Under the pieces are notes generated by a model. It saw only the letters and a list, made by a program, of their open reading frames with translations, ran no database searches and was not told where the DNA came from. This document shows, piece after piece, positions 45,870 through 57,784 of a DNA stretch of 64,000 nucleotides (position 1 is its first letter; the number at the start of each line of letters is the position of its first letter). A program made the translations under genes and the position numbers. This DNA is from Adiantum capillus-veneris (lineage: Eukaryota > Streptophyta > Polypodiopsida > Polypodiales > Pteridaceae): contig CM043965.1 of the NCBI GenBank assembly GCA_014529385.2, positions 61,083,433 through 61,147,432 of the forward strand, read 5' to 3'.

Positions 45870-46691
45870 TGTCATAAAAACTAATATCTAATTCTCCCAA
45901 ATGATTTTCTCATGTTAAACTGATCATTTAATATGGGGAGATACCAAAGGAGTAAAATCTAGAATATTGGTAAGGCTGCCAAACCGGTCTCAGCAGGGAT
46001 CCAAAGGAGGGAAAATAGGGATCCAAAGGGGGACAGTCTGTAAAAGAGCAATGTGCACCAATGGAGCTTAAAAGACCTAAGGTTCAGCTCCATTAAGAAT
46101 TCCATAGGCTAAGGTTCCTAAATTTAATTTAAAAGTCCATCGGCCAAAGGTGGGGAAAAACTGGATGGTTATGGGAAGACTAAAAAGTCTTCCCACATCC
46201 CTAGGAAGGAGGGGGCGAGCCTTAATGGTAGGGGATGAGAGAGAAACACACACGCACAAGCTCTCCCAAAAGGGAAGAATGGACCTCAAATCCTATTGGA
46301 TGGCCATAGAGGTGGACCAATGAGAATTAGACTAGAGTAAAGTTAGTCTAATCAATATAAAAATGCTTGATAAAAGAACCAATAGAAACTAAGCTCCCTA
46401 GAAGACTATTGGACAGTCTACCAAGGGATCCAATGAGCATCCAACAGCCTAATGGCTTGCTTGATTCCTATTGGCCAGAAGACTGAAAGGTCCAATGAGA
46501 GTTTAAATGAATTATTTAATTACCTAAGCTCTCACAAAAGGGGAAAGGGGGACACATGTCACAAGACCATCAATTATGCTTCTTATTTGTTATTGGCTAA
46601 GCCTTGCAGGAACCAATGGGAAGCCAGGCAAAAAGCAAGAGGGGTCGACCAAGTAGAGAGAGAGTTGGCATTTTTAGTCTCACTCACTTTG

Positions 46692-46745
<54 letters not shown>

Positions 46746-47122
46746 CTTTTGTGTTGAGCAAGAACTCCATCTCCTTCTCCGAGCATTGAGAAGTAGAGGC
46801 CTACACCAACAACTCTTGGCTATGGAAAGCAAATCCAACCAAGAGTCAAGCTTCAATGGCATGCTCATCTCCTCTACCATGCTAATTACTAAGCTAAGCT
46901 ATGCTATTAGAGTAATTATGGGAGGAGAATAATTCTCTCTCGTAAGATACATCTTCTTCCTCTCAATCTTCCCTCATTCCCTACTAGCTGTCACCGTTTT
47001 TGGAGGTGTGTGAGGTCTTGGGATTGAGGCTAGGGATACTAGGTGTGTTTTTCAAGCATAGTTTGGTGCATGAAGCTTCTGTCTTCATTGCACCAACGAG
47101 TTTTGTCAAGGAACACAAAGAT
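45870..47122 (+). repeat. 3' LTR of gypsy C, right end missing
   Basis: Matches 38686 onwards to the phrase 'aaggaacacaaagat', then switches abruptly to unrelated sequence. About 250-300 bp of the LTR end are lost. Holds (CA)n at 46692-46744. Confidence 0.9.
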
Positions 47123-47640
47123 GGTAGTGACAAGCTGACCGCCACTTTCAGAAACGTTCTTTGTAGAACTTGTAACGGAGATAAGAGTAAATCCTGGAGA
47201 AGACTAGGAAGCCTTCAACAAGGCATTACAACAAGAATACTTCATGGAAGACTCCAAACGGGTTACAAAGAGGAGGACCTTTTTGGAATGGGTTGCCCAA
47301 CTAGACGAAGGATTGTCTCGAATGGAGTTGCTAAGGGAATTCGGCAACGATATCCTCAACTGTTAGCAAAAGAACAGGGTGCTTTGGAAACCAAGAAGGT
47401 TAAACTATTTCTACAAGCTAGAGGTTAAGACCTTTAAGAGAAGTTGGAGCCACTTTTGAAACAGAAGGACATAGAGAAAGATTTTAAGATTGAGTGGAAG
47501 GCAATTGAAGATCAAAAAGAAAAATGGAACTCATCATAGGTAGAGCACTTAATAAAATCACTATAAAGAACGACTTTCACTTTCTCATGTTGATGATTTA
47601 CCACATAAATTAAATGGTGCATCTATTTTCAGTAAGAGTC
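47123..47640 (+). pseudogene. Gypsy scrap: gag piece joined to a short RT piece
   Basis: Fragments across several frames resemble a gag C-terminal region ('LLAKEQGALETKKVKLFLQA' near 47360). After about 120 bp, 'GRALNKITIKNDFHF' and 'VDDLPHKLNGASIFS'-like codons follow at 47550-47640, which are RT fingers/palm. The protease and the start of RT between them are missing. This is a different gypsy family from B/C. Confidence 0.6.
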
Positions 47641-47870
47641 ATCTATCTATACTATCTATAAAGGGGGAGGGAATTCCGGCTCCCCCCTCCACATGGCAAG
47701 TCCTGCTTCAACCGGCAAGTGTGCCCTAGTGCTCGGCAACGGACAGTGCTTCGAGAGAGAGTAGCCGGCCATTCAGAGTAGCCTGGAGGGTTAACTAGAG
47801 GAGGAGTGCGTGCATAATTAAGGAGCAAGGCGTACGTGTCTGCCATCCAACTTTTAGAACAGTGCGTGCG

Positions 47871-47916
<46 letters not shown>

Positions 47917-48226
47917 CAGACTCTCAGAGAAGCGTGCGACACAAAGAGAGAGGTCTGACGGCGTTGCCCGGTTGTGAGATTGAGTACGTCCAAAACATAT
48001 TAAAAATTTGTAGCTTTTTCATAAGCAGACTGATTGTTTAAACTAAACTTTGAGTTGGTTATTTGTAGGCTTTTGAGTTATTTGTAGGCTTTTGAGATGA
48101 ATTACTTCATTATCTTTAGACACAATTGTCCTTTTTTTTGCGAGGACAAAGTGCATGCTAAGCACTCAAAAACGGATCTAGACTGCCAAAAGGGAAAAAG
48201 ATTAGGAAAGAGCAGTCACAATGCGC

Positions 48227-48272
<46 letters not shown>

Positions 48273-48447
48273 ATGAATGTCGAGGCCACTTATGACGGTG
48301 CTGCATAAAGTCGGAATAAGGGAAAATTAATGTGGAAGGGAGAAAGAGAGAGAGACTGTTGTGTGATGAGCGCCCCCCCCTCCCGCTTGCCACCGGTCCC
48401 CACACGTGCCTTCTGCAGCCCCGCGCCAGTGTGCCGTCCGACAATTG

Positions 48448-48501
<54 letters not shown>
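47871..48501. repeat. Three (GA)n microsatellites
   Basis: At 47873-47913, 48231-48269 and 48452-48501, in a stretch without genes. Confidence 0.93.
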
Positions 48502-48502
<1 letters not shown>

Positions 48503-48510
48503 ATTGCCAA

Positions 48511-48685
48511 GAGGAAATTTTAGAAAATTAGGCTACGTTTTTAGGTTTTTACACTATTTTTCTCTATTATGGGGCGGAATTTCTCCTTTTCCCCTTGCCG
48601 TGAACCCGCATTTTGGAAATTGAAAACGGCACGATATTAAGCTGAGACACATTTTTCTCGAACACTGGTGCTTACGCTCAATAAG

Positions 48686-48737
<52 letters not shown>

Positions 48738-49041
48738 ACAAAGGGGGGGGCTTTTTTAGCGCAGTCAAGACGGAGGGCTGGCACACACACACACACACAT
48801 AGTGTTCAGGAAAAATCATTTTTCCAAACATACAAAATTCCTTTCCTTGAATTTGCACTAAGAGGAAATTTTAGACCATTAGGCTATTTTTTCAGGTTTT
48901 TACACTATTTTTCTCTATTATGGGGCGGAATTTCTCCTTTTCCCCTTGCCATGAACCGGCATTTTGGAAATTGAAAACGGTACGATATTAAGCTGAGACA
49001 CATTTTTCCCAAACACTGCTTACGCTCAATATGGAGACAGG

Positions 49042-49105
<64 letters not shown>

Positions 49106-49240
49106 ACAAAGGGGGGGGCTTTTTCAGTGCAATCCGGACGGAGGGCTGGCACAGAGAGAGAGAGAGAGAGTTCGGGAAAAATTATTTTTCCAAACATACA
49201 AAATTCCTTTCCTTGAATTTGGAAATTTGAGAAAATTAGG
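48511..49240. repeat. Tandem duplication of about 351 bp, each unit with its own (GA)n
   Basis: Unit 1 starts 'gaggaaattttag' at 48511 and unit 2 at 48862. Both contain 'ttatggggcggaatttctcc', 'gatattaagctgagacac', a (GA)n tract (48689-48736 and 49044-49104), then 'gcacaaaggggggggct' and 'ggagggctggcac'. After that the units differ: (CA)n at 48782-48799 in unit 1, (GA)n at 49152-49170 in unit 2. A third unit begins near 49227 and stops. Confidence 0.92.
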
Positions 49241-49387
49241 CTACTTTTTCAAGTACTCAGCATGGCCGACGTCCGGCAACACGGCCCTGTGCATGAATGT
49301 GTGAGAGAGAGATACATCAATGTCTCAAGAATCACAGCTAATTAGCACGACCTTATGTGCCTACTGATCATGAGGTTGATGTAGTGC

Positions 49388-49391
<4 letters not shown>

Positions 49392-49480
<89 letters not shown>
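49392..49480. repeat. Compound (CT)n(CA)n microsatellite
   Basis: (CT)n at 49392-49443 runs directly into (CA)n to 49480. Confidence 0.95.
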
Positions 49481-49484
<4 letters not shown>

Positions 49485-49690
49485 CCCAAGGTTGCAACTT
49501 GCATGATCATTTAAGCGATTTGGGCGTCGGGTCTGTGTGTGTGCAACTGCATCCATCCACAGAATTGTGGTTTATGTAGATGAGAGAGTGCATCGTTGAG
49601 CTGGTCCTCGGACTACTAAGTGGGTGAGTGTGTGAGAGAGTGAGAAACACCATTACACCACACGCGGTGCTGAGAAGGAGGTTGAGTGCT

Positions 49691-49693
<3 letters not shown>

Positions 49694-49742
<49 letters not shown>
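49694..49742. repeat. (GA)n microsatellite
   Basis: About 24 units in non-coding DNA. Confidence 0.95.
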
Positions 49743-49743
<1 letters not shown>

Positions 49744-52700
49744 CCACATGCAGCAAGTTCCATTTGTCTTGCATCTGCAGTGAGGCCATATTGACTTACT
49801 GTTTTGTTCAAGACCTTCTTGTGTGTGCATACCTTACGATTCCAAAATCCAAAATCGCGAAAATTAAAGCTCGGTGGTCCTCCCTCGGCAAGTGAACAAG
49901 GCGGGAAAATCACGGGCGATGAAGGCAAACGGCGAGGGGGAACTTTGAAGGTGAGCAGTGGTGGGAGGCGAGAACAAGTGGCAAGCGACTATCGAAGACA
50001 AGCGGCAAGAGATGAAGGCGGGAGCGAGTGAATTGAGAGCTGTGAACAACAACCCTCGAGTTATATTTGAAGGTTCTCACGATGCATTTATCTTTGTGTT
50101 TCATGTGTGTGATCATCTTGAGGTGTTCTGAAGGTCGATATGAAAATTTGAAAATTACAAATTTCGACGTAAAAATTATAATTTTTACACTGAACCTGTC
50201 TTTTTCACATTGCATTGCTCAATTCAAATATGTTGGCGTTCGTGTCAGCGTGAGTATGTAGGGAATTAAATTGTAGCACATGGGACGGGTTGAAGGTGTA
50301 CGCATATGTGAAACTAAGAACTCATTGTTTGTAGGATGCGTGCGCAGGTATATGCTTTCCCACTTAGCGAAGTGCTCGATACACTCCATGTTTGGAAGGC
50401 CAAGTCTTGGAGCCCATTGATTACAGGATCTTATTAAAAGGTTCAAAACTCTATTTTGTTCAAATATCTATTTTCTTAAATCTAGCACTAGGTCTTCTCT
50501 CCAGATGTACTTGTGTTTTGTCGTGGTGTATTCTCTTGGACTACTTCAATTATTGGGTTATGTCCAACATAGGCAGGCCCACGAAGCTCTTTAATTTTTT
50601 TCATTTACAAATTGTTAGTGATGAGAGGAGGTTGAAACAAGGTGTTGTGATTGGCAATGTTTTGGGACATGTAAGTCGAGTGTAGTATATTCAGAGAAAA
50701 TAAGCTTTAGGATTTTTAAAAATTCAGGATGTGATTGTTATCATGGGCTGATTCAGTGTTAGAAAAAAACCAGGGTCTAGTGTATTTTAATCGGCTGAAA
50801 TTATAAAATCCCGGTTAGATTTTGAGATTGCCTTTATGAAAACCGGCAAATTTACACAAGTTTTAGTGTAATTACCGGCAAAAGCTTCAAATTTTGACCT
50901 AAAAACTGGGAGAATTTCAAGTTTCCCCTTATTTTGTTTGGTTAGGAAAAATGTATTTTTCTAGCCCTGGGCTGATTTTTTATTGCAATTGTGATGTTAA
51001 GTAATGTGGAAAATTTGATGCAAGGAGGCAAACAAGTGATTAGCACAAGGCATGATTGAGGAAAATCTATCAGGGATACATGCAATCTTAAGGTTAATGT
51101 GAAACCTTGGGAGTTGCAACTCTTGAAGTGCGCTTGCACGAGGTCACATTTGATGAATGTGTGTGTGGCTTTGCAAGAAAAGAGTGAGTGGTGGCCAATG
51201 GGGTGATGATAGGTCATGCGTAATATGCGTTTGTAGGTGGCCATAGGCTCCAGTCGGGTGGTGACATGCTACACGTCATCCTTTTGTGCATGGAACTGCT
51301 AATGTGCTATGGCTCAATGTTCCTTGGTTGACATGATACCAAGATTGGTTGTGCATGTAATGACAAGATGTCCTAGGTAGAACCCGGCCAAGGATTTTGT
51401 GTGGGAAAACTCTCATGGAAAATATATGCGATGGAGTACGACATGACATCAATGGATGCCATGTGCTAATGGACATGTAGAGCAGTGCAAAATGGAGTAG
51501 AGGGGCACTGTATAAGGATTGTGGGTTGAGTGTAGGCCGATCAAGGTATCCCTTATGTGGAAACTATGTGTTGATCTGCAAGGAAAATGGTTGGAAGCCC
51601 TTATGAGTGATGTGCGGGTAGAGATTATGGCAATGAATGCCTACCAAGCGAGTGTATTAGCCAATTTTCTTGACATGGGAATGTTGTGCTTCCCAAGAGA
51701 GTGTATGGATTCTGAATAGGAACAAGCTAAGAACATGTGCTAGCTAATGCAAGATAATGACATTGAACTAGCCATGTTGGCTTTGGGGTGTTTATGGAGA
51801 TGTAGACAACGTATGTTGGAGCATATGTCTAATCCCTTGGGATATGACTCATGGTGCATATTATCAAAGAATGTGTTGGGTGTGGTTTTGCACATGCCGA
51901 TATGCATGAATGTAACATTTACAAATGCACCTAGATGTTGCGAATGTTGTCTATTGGAAAAAAGATCCATTGTTTGTGACATGCATTTCATTTGAAGACA
52001 CGATGATGCCAAACACCCCCCCCCCTTCTTTCCCTTTGATAAAAATTATAATACAATGCATGTTGTTCGATGAACTTTATAATTGCATCATGTGTGCTTT
52101 TGTATTATTATCTCAATGTGGTAAGGATAAACATGCAGGCTTTTGATTTCACATCTATATGCACTAGAGTTGCACATGAGCAATGTGGAATAGTATATTA
52201 CACGACCTCTTGACACAGGAAAGTTCTAATGGTGGTGGTGGTCCTAGGAGGGTCTAGGAATGTGGTGAAATATTTTGGAAATAGACTTTTGAAACTAAAA
52301 AAGGAATGGGTGAGCTTGCATGTACATATGTATGTGTGATCATGCATGCATGTGGTGTCTATGTGCGTGACTTTTCCATTGTGTGCCTTTTATGCTTTAT
52401 GTAAACAGAGATAGACTCTAAGAGAGAAGTTAAGACTTGGGGATTTAACTCCCAACTTCCAAAATATGTAGCAAACAAGTACTCACGTATCCCGGTTTGT
52501 AATGTAAATTTCTCAATCAAAATTTAAAAACCACGGTTGTGATACAGTTGGACCTTGATTTTCAAGGTAAAAATATGGACATTTTTGCTATAAATCTCAT
52601 TAAAAATCCTAAATTTTGTCAAAGAAATGTGGTTGTCTCATTGCTTTTTCCTTTAAAAACCATGGCAGACAAAATGGTTTTTTTGAGCAATGAAGCAAAC

Positions 52701-53380
52701 CAATATGTAAGCGCACACCTAAGATGATAACATCACCATTTTATCATACATTTTTTCCAATAAAAACATATTGGGATAATACATATTAAACAAAACAAAT
52801 AATGGTTACAACATGATGGCATCTGTTGAGGTTACGTGGACCATGAGACCATCAACGCAATGTGATTTGGCTCTAAGCAAGCCCATCAAGATATCGAGTT
52901 GTTTTTTAGGGTGTATTATCTGCTTGATTATGGTAGACTAAGATATCCATCAAGATATTGAGATGTTTCCTAGGTGTGTGTGTATGTAGTCACAATCATT
53001 TTCTCAAGTGGGGTAGACAAGCATGTCCATCAAACCTATTGAGATGTTTCCTACGGGTATTCGTATTTGGTCCTTATTAAAGTAACAAATTCGTTCAAGT
53101 GGGATAGATCGAGTGATCGGATGGACTACATGGTTGTAAATCTACGTGGTTGAGGAAACATATTAGTCTTTTTTGGGACCTCTCTCATCGTCTCTCCCCT
53201 TCCCTTGGTCTTGGATTTCAAGAAGAGGACATTCCAGAAGATGAGATTTACATATTTGGAACTTGGTAAATATGAGTACATAGAGACTTGAGATTTGAGG
53301 AGGGAAATTTTCAGCCAAGGAGGCCAAAAAAAATGTTCTAGCATAGAGGTGAACAATACAAAACAGTCAAGAAGCATAAG

Positions 53381-53382
<2 letters not shown>
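49743..53382. other. Long stretch without recognisable gene
   Basis: AT-rich; several frames of 60-100 codons but none with a known motif, codon pattern or neighbouring signals. A degenerate repeat of about 85 bp occurs three times at 52885-53065 ('catcaagatatcgag', 'catcaagatattgag', 'catcaaacctattgag', each followed by 'tgtttcctagg'-like text). Confidence 0.45.

Positions 53383-53428
<46 letters not shown>
53383..53428. repeat. (CT)n microsatellite
   Basis: About 22 units followed by a short (GT)n. Confidence 0.95.
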
Positions 53429-53439
<11 letters not shown>

Positions 53440-54660
53440 CTGTGGCTAATGCAAAACTTATTAAATGTTGGATAGAGATGACAATGCTTATTTGATGTTT
53501 TTCACTCTGCATTTTCTAGATTAAAACCTTCTCTTCTGGTCCTATTTGGGCGGTGGATGAAATATCCTGAGCTCGAGGATATTTTTGTTCTTAATACTAT
53601 CCACTCACAATTGTGAGTTTTCTCTGTCTCTCCTCTCGTATTGGGGTTGTGTCACAAATACAACCTTGACCAAGTGGTATTCATTATCTTAGATTCAAGG
53701 TTTTCCATGGAAATATCATTTGTATAAAGAATAAAAATTGCAAGCTTAACAAGTAAGAGAAGTTGTGGAGGTGCATCCAAAAGGTTATGCCAGGGGTGAT
53801 TGTAACATTTTGTGATTAATACAATTCAAGCTCAACGGAGCACTTTAGAAAAAAAGAAAAAGACAAGATGAGGTTAAAATAATGTCAACACTTGATTACA
53901 AATGATGATAGTACACTTTTGCTGCAACGAGGAAGTGTGTGAAGTATAGATTATATATAGTGTGATGTTTCTAAACAATTCAAGCAAAGTACGTGCCACT
54001 TAGATTACGGGTATCACACATGTCAACTTGAGGCTTTTCTTGGCTTATTTTCAACTTCTTTTACTGAAGGCCCATGATTGAAACTCTTGAAGGACTTCAT
54101 GATTTCAAGGGGTATAAAAAAATATTTGTGTGTGATTCAAGGGCTATGGTGAATGGAGTTTATGCTTTTGAAGGGCATTAAAAATTTAATTTGTGTTATA
54201 TTGATTGTGTTTGGTGGAAATCATTTCTTTGTTTTTGTTGCCATCAGAAGCATCATTCTTGGAGGCTATGGGAGTCTCACTCCTATGGCGGAGAAAATTA
54301 CGTAGGAGCAATCAATCACACAAGACCTCTAAATATAGTATAGAAGTCTTGATTATGAGAGTTTGCATGTGCATACATACACAGGGAGTGATAAGGGAGG
54401 GGCACTATTATTGTGGTAGGAAAAATCACAATAGACCTCAACGAACAGTATTGGAGGGAGAAATGAAATGAAATGATATATTAACTTCTTTAAAAGGCCC
54501 AAATGACCTATGAGACCATTAGATACAAAGTGGTGAATCTAATACAATGTCTGAAGTACAAGTACAAAAAAGTACTGAATGTAAAATGTGAAATGTGAAA
54601 TGTAGAATAGGCCCTCAATGACACTATGGGTGTCGTGCTAGAATGCCTCTAATCGTCTGC

Positions 54661-54717
<57 letters not shown>

Positions 54718-55258
54718 TTATCATCAGTAAACATCAAATTGACCTATGGGACCAAATAAAAAATGCTACATGCTCTATGTTGATTTGATCAATGAATCTT
54801 GAGATTTGAAGATTACGTATTTAAGGATGGCAACTAAAACTCCATGAGGGCTAGGAGAGAAAGGTATGTTGGCAATGGTTGAGGTTGAAATGTGAGAAAA
54901 GCAAGCTTAATGTGATTAGAAACTGAGCACTCACATAGGGTATGATACTTAGACTCCCAAAGTCTCAAGGCACATAATGTGCATACATGAGAGACTTTTC
55001 CATGATGCCTCAACATTATGTTATGCATTGAGAGGAGCATGTTAGATGGATACTATGGTGTGGTTTAGATAAAGGAGTAGATTCAATCATGTAAAAAAAG
55101 CTCACGTTATGAGGATTTGAGCACTCAAGTAGGACATGAAGCTCAGATGCTTGAATTTACAAGAGACATAATGTGCATATAATGGATAATTAGGGAATAG
55201 TCTCAATCATCTCAATGAATATAGTCTCCTCTCCCAAGTAAAAACATACTTTTGTAAT

Positions 55259-55304
<46 letters not shown>

Positions 55305-55816
55305 ATTGCATGCTTACAAGTCAAGACTTCAATTTTGTAGCATGCCCTTAGTTTAGCATAATGTTCAAAACACTTGCAGAGATAAATAAGTAAGCAATTA
55401 TTATTTTTTCTTTTGCTGCCATCAAATACAAAAATAACTTGCATCTGTATTGTTGTGATTGGGTGATGATGTATGCTATTGTCATATCTGTCATACGTGG
55501 TTCACAACATAGGTAGAGATACAAGCATGTGAGGCATCTAAAGAGAATTGTAGACGGACATACCAATTACCTTTCTGCGGAAACTAAAAGAAAGCTAACT
55601 CAGCTCTTAGTCCTCATCATTCATAATTTACTGTCATAGTTGGTTTGTACCATCGAGATTTAAAGCATTGTGCTCCCAATGTAGACCAAGGAGAGCATGA
55701 AATCTTTCACTATCACTTTCAACAATGCAACAAACTTTATATATGTAGAAATAAAACATTGATTTTTGTAGCTAAAGGAAGATAACATTTTAACAATAGA
55801 AATCATATTAATTGGT
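53429..55816. other. Stretch without recognisable gene, with two microsatellites
   Basis: Contains (GA)n at 54664-54712 and 55260-55301. No coding motif or terminal repeat found. Confidence 0.45.
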
Positions 55817-55843
55817 CGCAGCAACGTGCGGGTCACATACTAG

Positions 55844-55910
55844 TCTATACTCTTTATAATGCAGCTTAAAATTTTCAAGGAAAGAGAGGGCGTCCACATG
55901 TCACTCCCTG
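55844..55910 (+). mobile_element. Second Helitron-like 5' end, directly abutting the first 3' end
   Basis: TCTATACTCTTTATAATGC begins at the base after CTAG and resembles the 5' end at 47646. A nearby 'ccacatgtcactccc' phrase is of the kind often found near plant Helitron starts. No matching 3' end was identified downstream, so its length is unknown. Confidence 0.4.
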
Positions 55911-56230
55911 GTTCATTTCAAAAAACACCTTACAAAACATCTAATCTAAAATGCAAAAGTAAAGGGTAAGATTCTAAGAAATGACAGCCTTTGTAGAATG
56001 TAAGAAATGACAACCCTTTTCAAATGTAAATTCAAAAGACTTTCTATTCTATATAAAATAAATTTTGAAGTTTGATTGCACATAACAAAAAGGGGATAAC
56101 TTTAGTGGAGGTTTTGTTACTTAATGTGAATTTACTTTTTGAAGATATAACAAAAAAATAAGAATTTTAGTGATTTTTTTTTGTTTAATGAAAATGTAAT
56201 TTTTGAAGATATATTTGGCTTTATCTTTTC

Positions 56231-56406
56231 AAGGGGGATTTTTCAAAACCAATATTGATATATTTTTAAAAATTTTAGAAGTATATATTTCTTTAAAGAG
56301 CTTGAGAAAAAGAAAAAAGCTCGCCTAATGTCGACTTGGGGCTGTCTCGCTTTGAGGACATGCATGACATACAAATGCAGGGGTCGTTATCCACATTATT
56401 GACCAC

Positions 56407-56450
<44 letters not shown>

Positions 56451-56967
56451 ATCACATTGCCTGTGTGCATACACATGTACATTTATGAGGGAGAGAGCGA
56501 GAAAGAAAGATTTTATTGATGGACCTTTTACCAATTCTTGGATATTTCGTTCTTTTTATTTTTAAGAGTTAACATGAGGACCATGCTTAAAAATCTATAA
56601 ATTCCTTAAATTGTGGCAGGCAAGGGTGCCAATCTAAAATCAACAAGAGAGAGCACCCCAAATGGGTAGAGAGATTTCCCAGTTGATGGACCTTTTACCA
56701 ATTCTTGGATATTTTGTTCTTTTTATTTTTAAGAGTTAACATATAGGCCATGCTTAAAAATCTATAAATTCCTTAAATTTTGGCAGGCAAGGGGATTTTT
56801 TCAAGACCAATATTGATATGTTCTAGAAAATTTTGGAAGTATGTATTTCTTTAAATAGCTGGAGAAAAAGAAAGAAGCTCGCGTAACGTCGACTTGGGGC
56901 TGTCTCGCTTTGAGGACATGCATGACATACAAATGCAGGGATCGTTATTCACATTATTGACCACATG

Positions 56968-57028
<61 letters not shown>

Positions 57029-57041
57029 ACCACATTGCTTA

Positions 57042-57084
<43 letters not shown>

Positions 57085-57170
57085 GAGAGAGAGACCATCA
57101 CATTGCCTGTGTGCATACACATGTACATTTATGAGGGAGAGAGCGAGAAAGAAAGATTTTACCGTTAAGC
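56231..57170. repeat. Nested direct duplication of about 557 bp with embedded microsatellites
   Basis: The unit starting 'gggggatttttcaa' near 56233 recurs near 56790, with the shared phrases 'tcgacttggggctgtctcg', 'catgcatgacatacaaatg' and 'gcatacacatgtacattta'. The first holds (GA)n at 56410-56448; the second holds (GA)n at 56971-57028, (GT)n at 57050-57079 and a short (GA)n. A smaller repeat of about 178 bp ('ttgatggaccttttacc' at 56516 and 56694) lies inside. Confidence 0.9.
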
Positions 57171-57356
57171 TCACGCACTTTTCAAATTTTCAAGATATTA
57201 TTTTTTGACATATGTGTATTTTTAAAAGGATAGCTAAAGCTGACCAATCATAGCCATCTATACTTTTCTTTTTTTTTAAATGAGAAAAAGTAGTTTGCTT
57301 CACCTTTTTAAATGTTCACCTAGGATCATTACTTCAACTAGAGGGTTTGCGGGGGC

Positions 57357-57375
57357 GGGGGGGGGGGGGGGGGGG
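57357..57375. repeat. Poly-G run of 19
   Basis: Nineteen consecutive G after GGGGGC. Likely unstable, and its exact length is uncertain in any assembly. Confidence 0.9.
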
Positions 57376-57413
57376 ACGAGGGGAGCATAGAAACTTTGAA
57401 TGTCATAGTTATT

Positions 57414-57592
57414 GTATTGTAACAATAGCAAGATGCCTCAAGACTATGTGACAAATCTTTTCTTCAAGCATATATGTGTGTGTGTGCGCGCGCGCACGTG
57501 CCCTATGTGTACATATAGAAATAATTGGAACATATCAAGATGTCTCAAGACTTATGTGACAAATCTTCGTTTCAAGCATATATATATATATA
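57414..57592. repeat. Short tandem duplication ending in (TA)n
   Basis: 'gacaaatctttt..ttcaagcatata' occurs twice about 112 bp apart. The first copy is followed by (GT)n(GC)n, the second by (TA)n at 57578-57592, which forms the left flank of the viral segment. Confidence 0.85.
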
Positions 57593-57696
57593 CCTTTCTT
57601 ACTAATGCTTCACACAAGATAGTCTAAGGATTACTTGAGATGTACAAGGGCTTACTTGAGATATGCTAAGCTTCACTAGTGATACACTAAGCTCAC
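57593..57696 (-). repeat. Inverted copy of the viral leader segment 58200-58303
   Basis: 104 bp matching the complement of 58200-58303 with about one difference noticed. It starts directly after the (TA)n tract. Confidence 0.92.
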
Positions 57697-57706
57697 AATG
57701 AGATGA

Positions 57707-57782
57707 TTTGTATGTCCAATTCCACTTAATATACTCCTTCCGCTTGCAATCTTTGTAGTGTGCGTCTCTTGGTATCAGAGCT
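57707..57782 (+). repeat. Direct copy of the viral leader segment with primer site
   Basis: Matches 58372-58447. It contains TGGTATCAGAGC at 57770-57781, a perfect initiator tRNA-Met primer site; the main copy has one mismatch. Confidence 0.92.
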
Positions 57783-57784
57783 GC

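Larger units (their letters stand above)
38686..47122 (+). mobile_element. Gypsy C: family-1 element, heavily mutated
   Basis: LTR, primer site, gag, protease, RT, RNase H, integrase, chromodomain-like tail, polypurine tract and a second LTR cut at its right end, all collinear with gypsy B. No target duplication can be tested because the left LTR is joined to C' and the right LTR is truncated. LTR divergence is clearly higher than in gypsy B. Confidence 0.92.
47646..55843 (+). mobile_element. Candidate non-autonomous Helitron, about 8.2 kb
   Basis: The 5' end TCTATACTATCTATAAAGG starts at 47646 after an A, as Helitrons insert between A and T. The 3' end is ...CACATACTAG (CTAG at 55840-55843) followed by T. 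The stem CGCA-GCAACG-TGCG at 55817-55830 sits 9 bases before CTAG. No target duplication is expected for Helitrons, and no Rep/helicase protein is visible. The interior holds mostly microsatellites and unknown AT-rich DNA. Whether both ends belong to one element is an inference. Confidence 0.45.

Noticed and set aside
49743-53382. Host genes in the frames of 60-100 codons
   Set aside because: No motif, no splice pattern I could support, and stop density as expected by chance.
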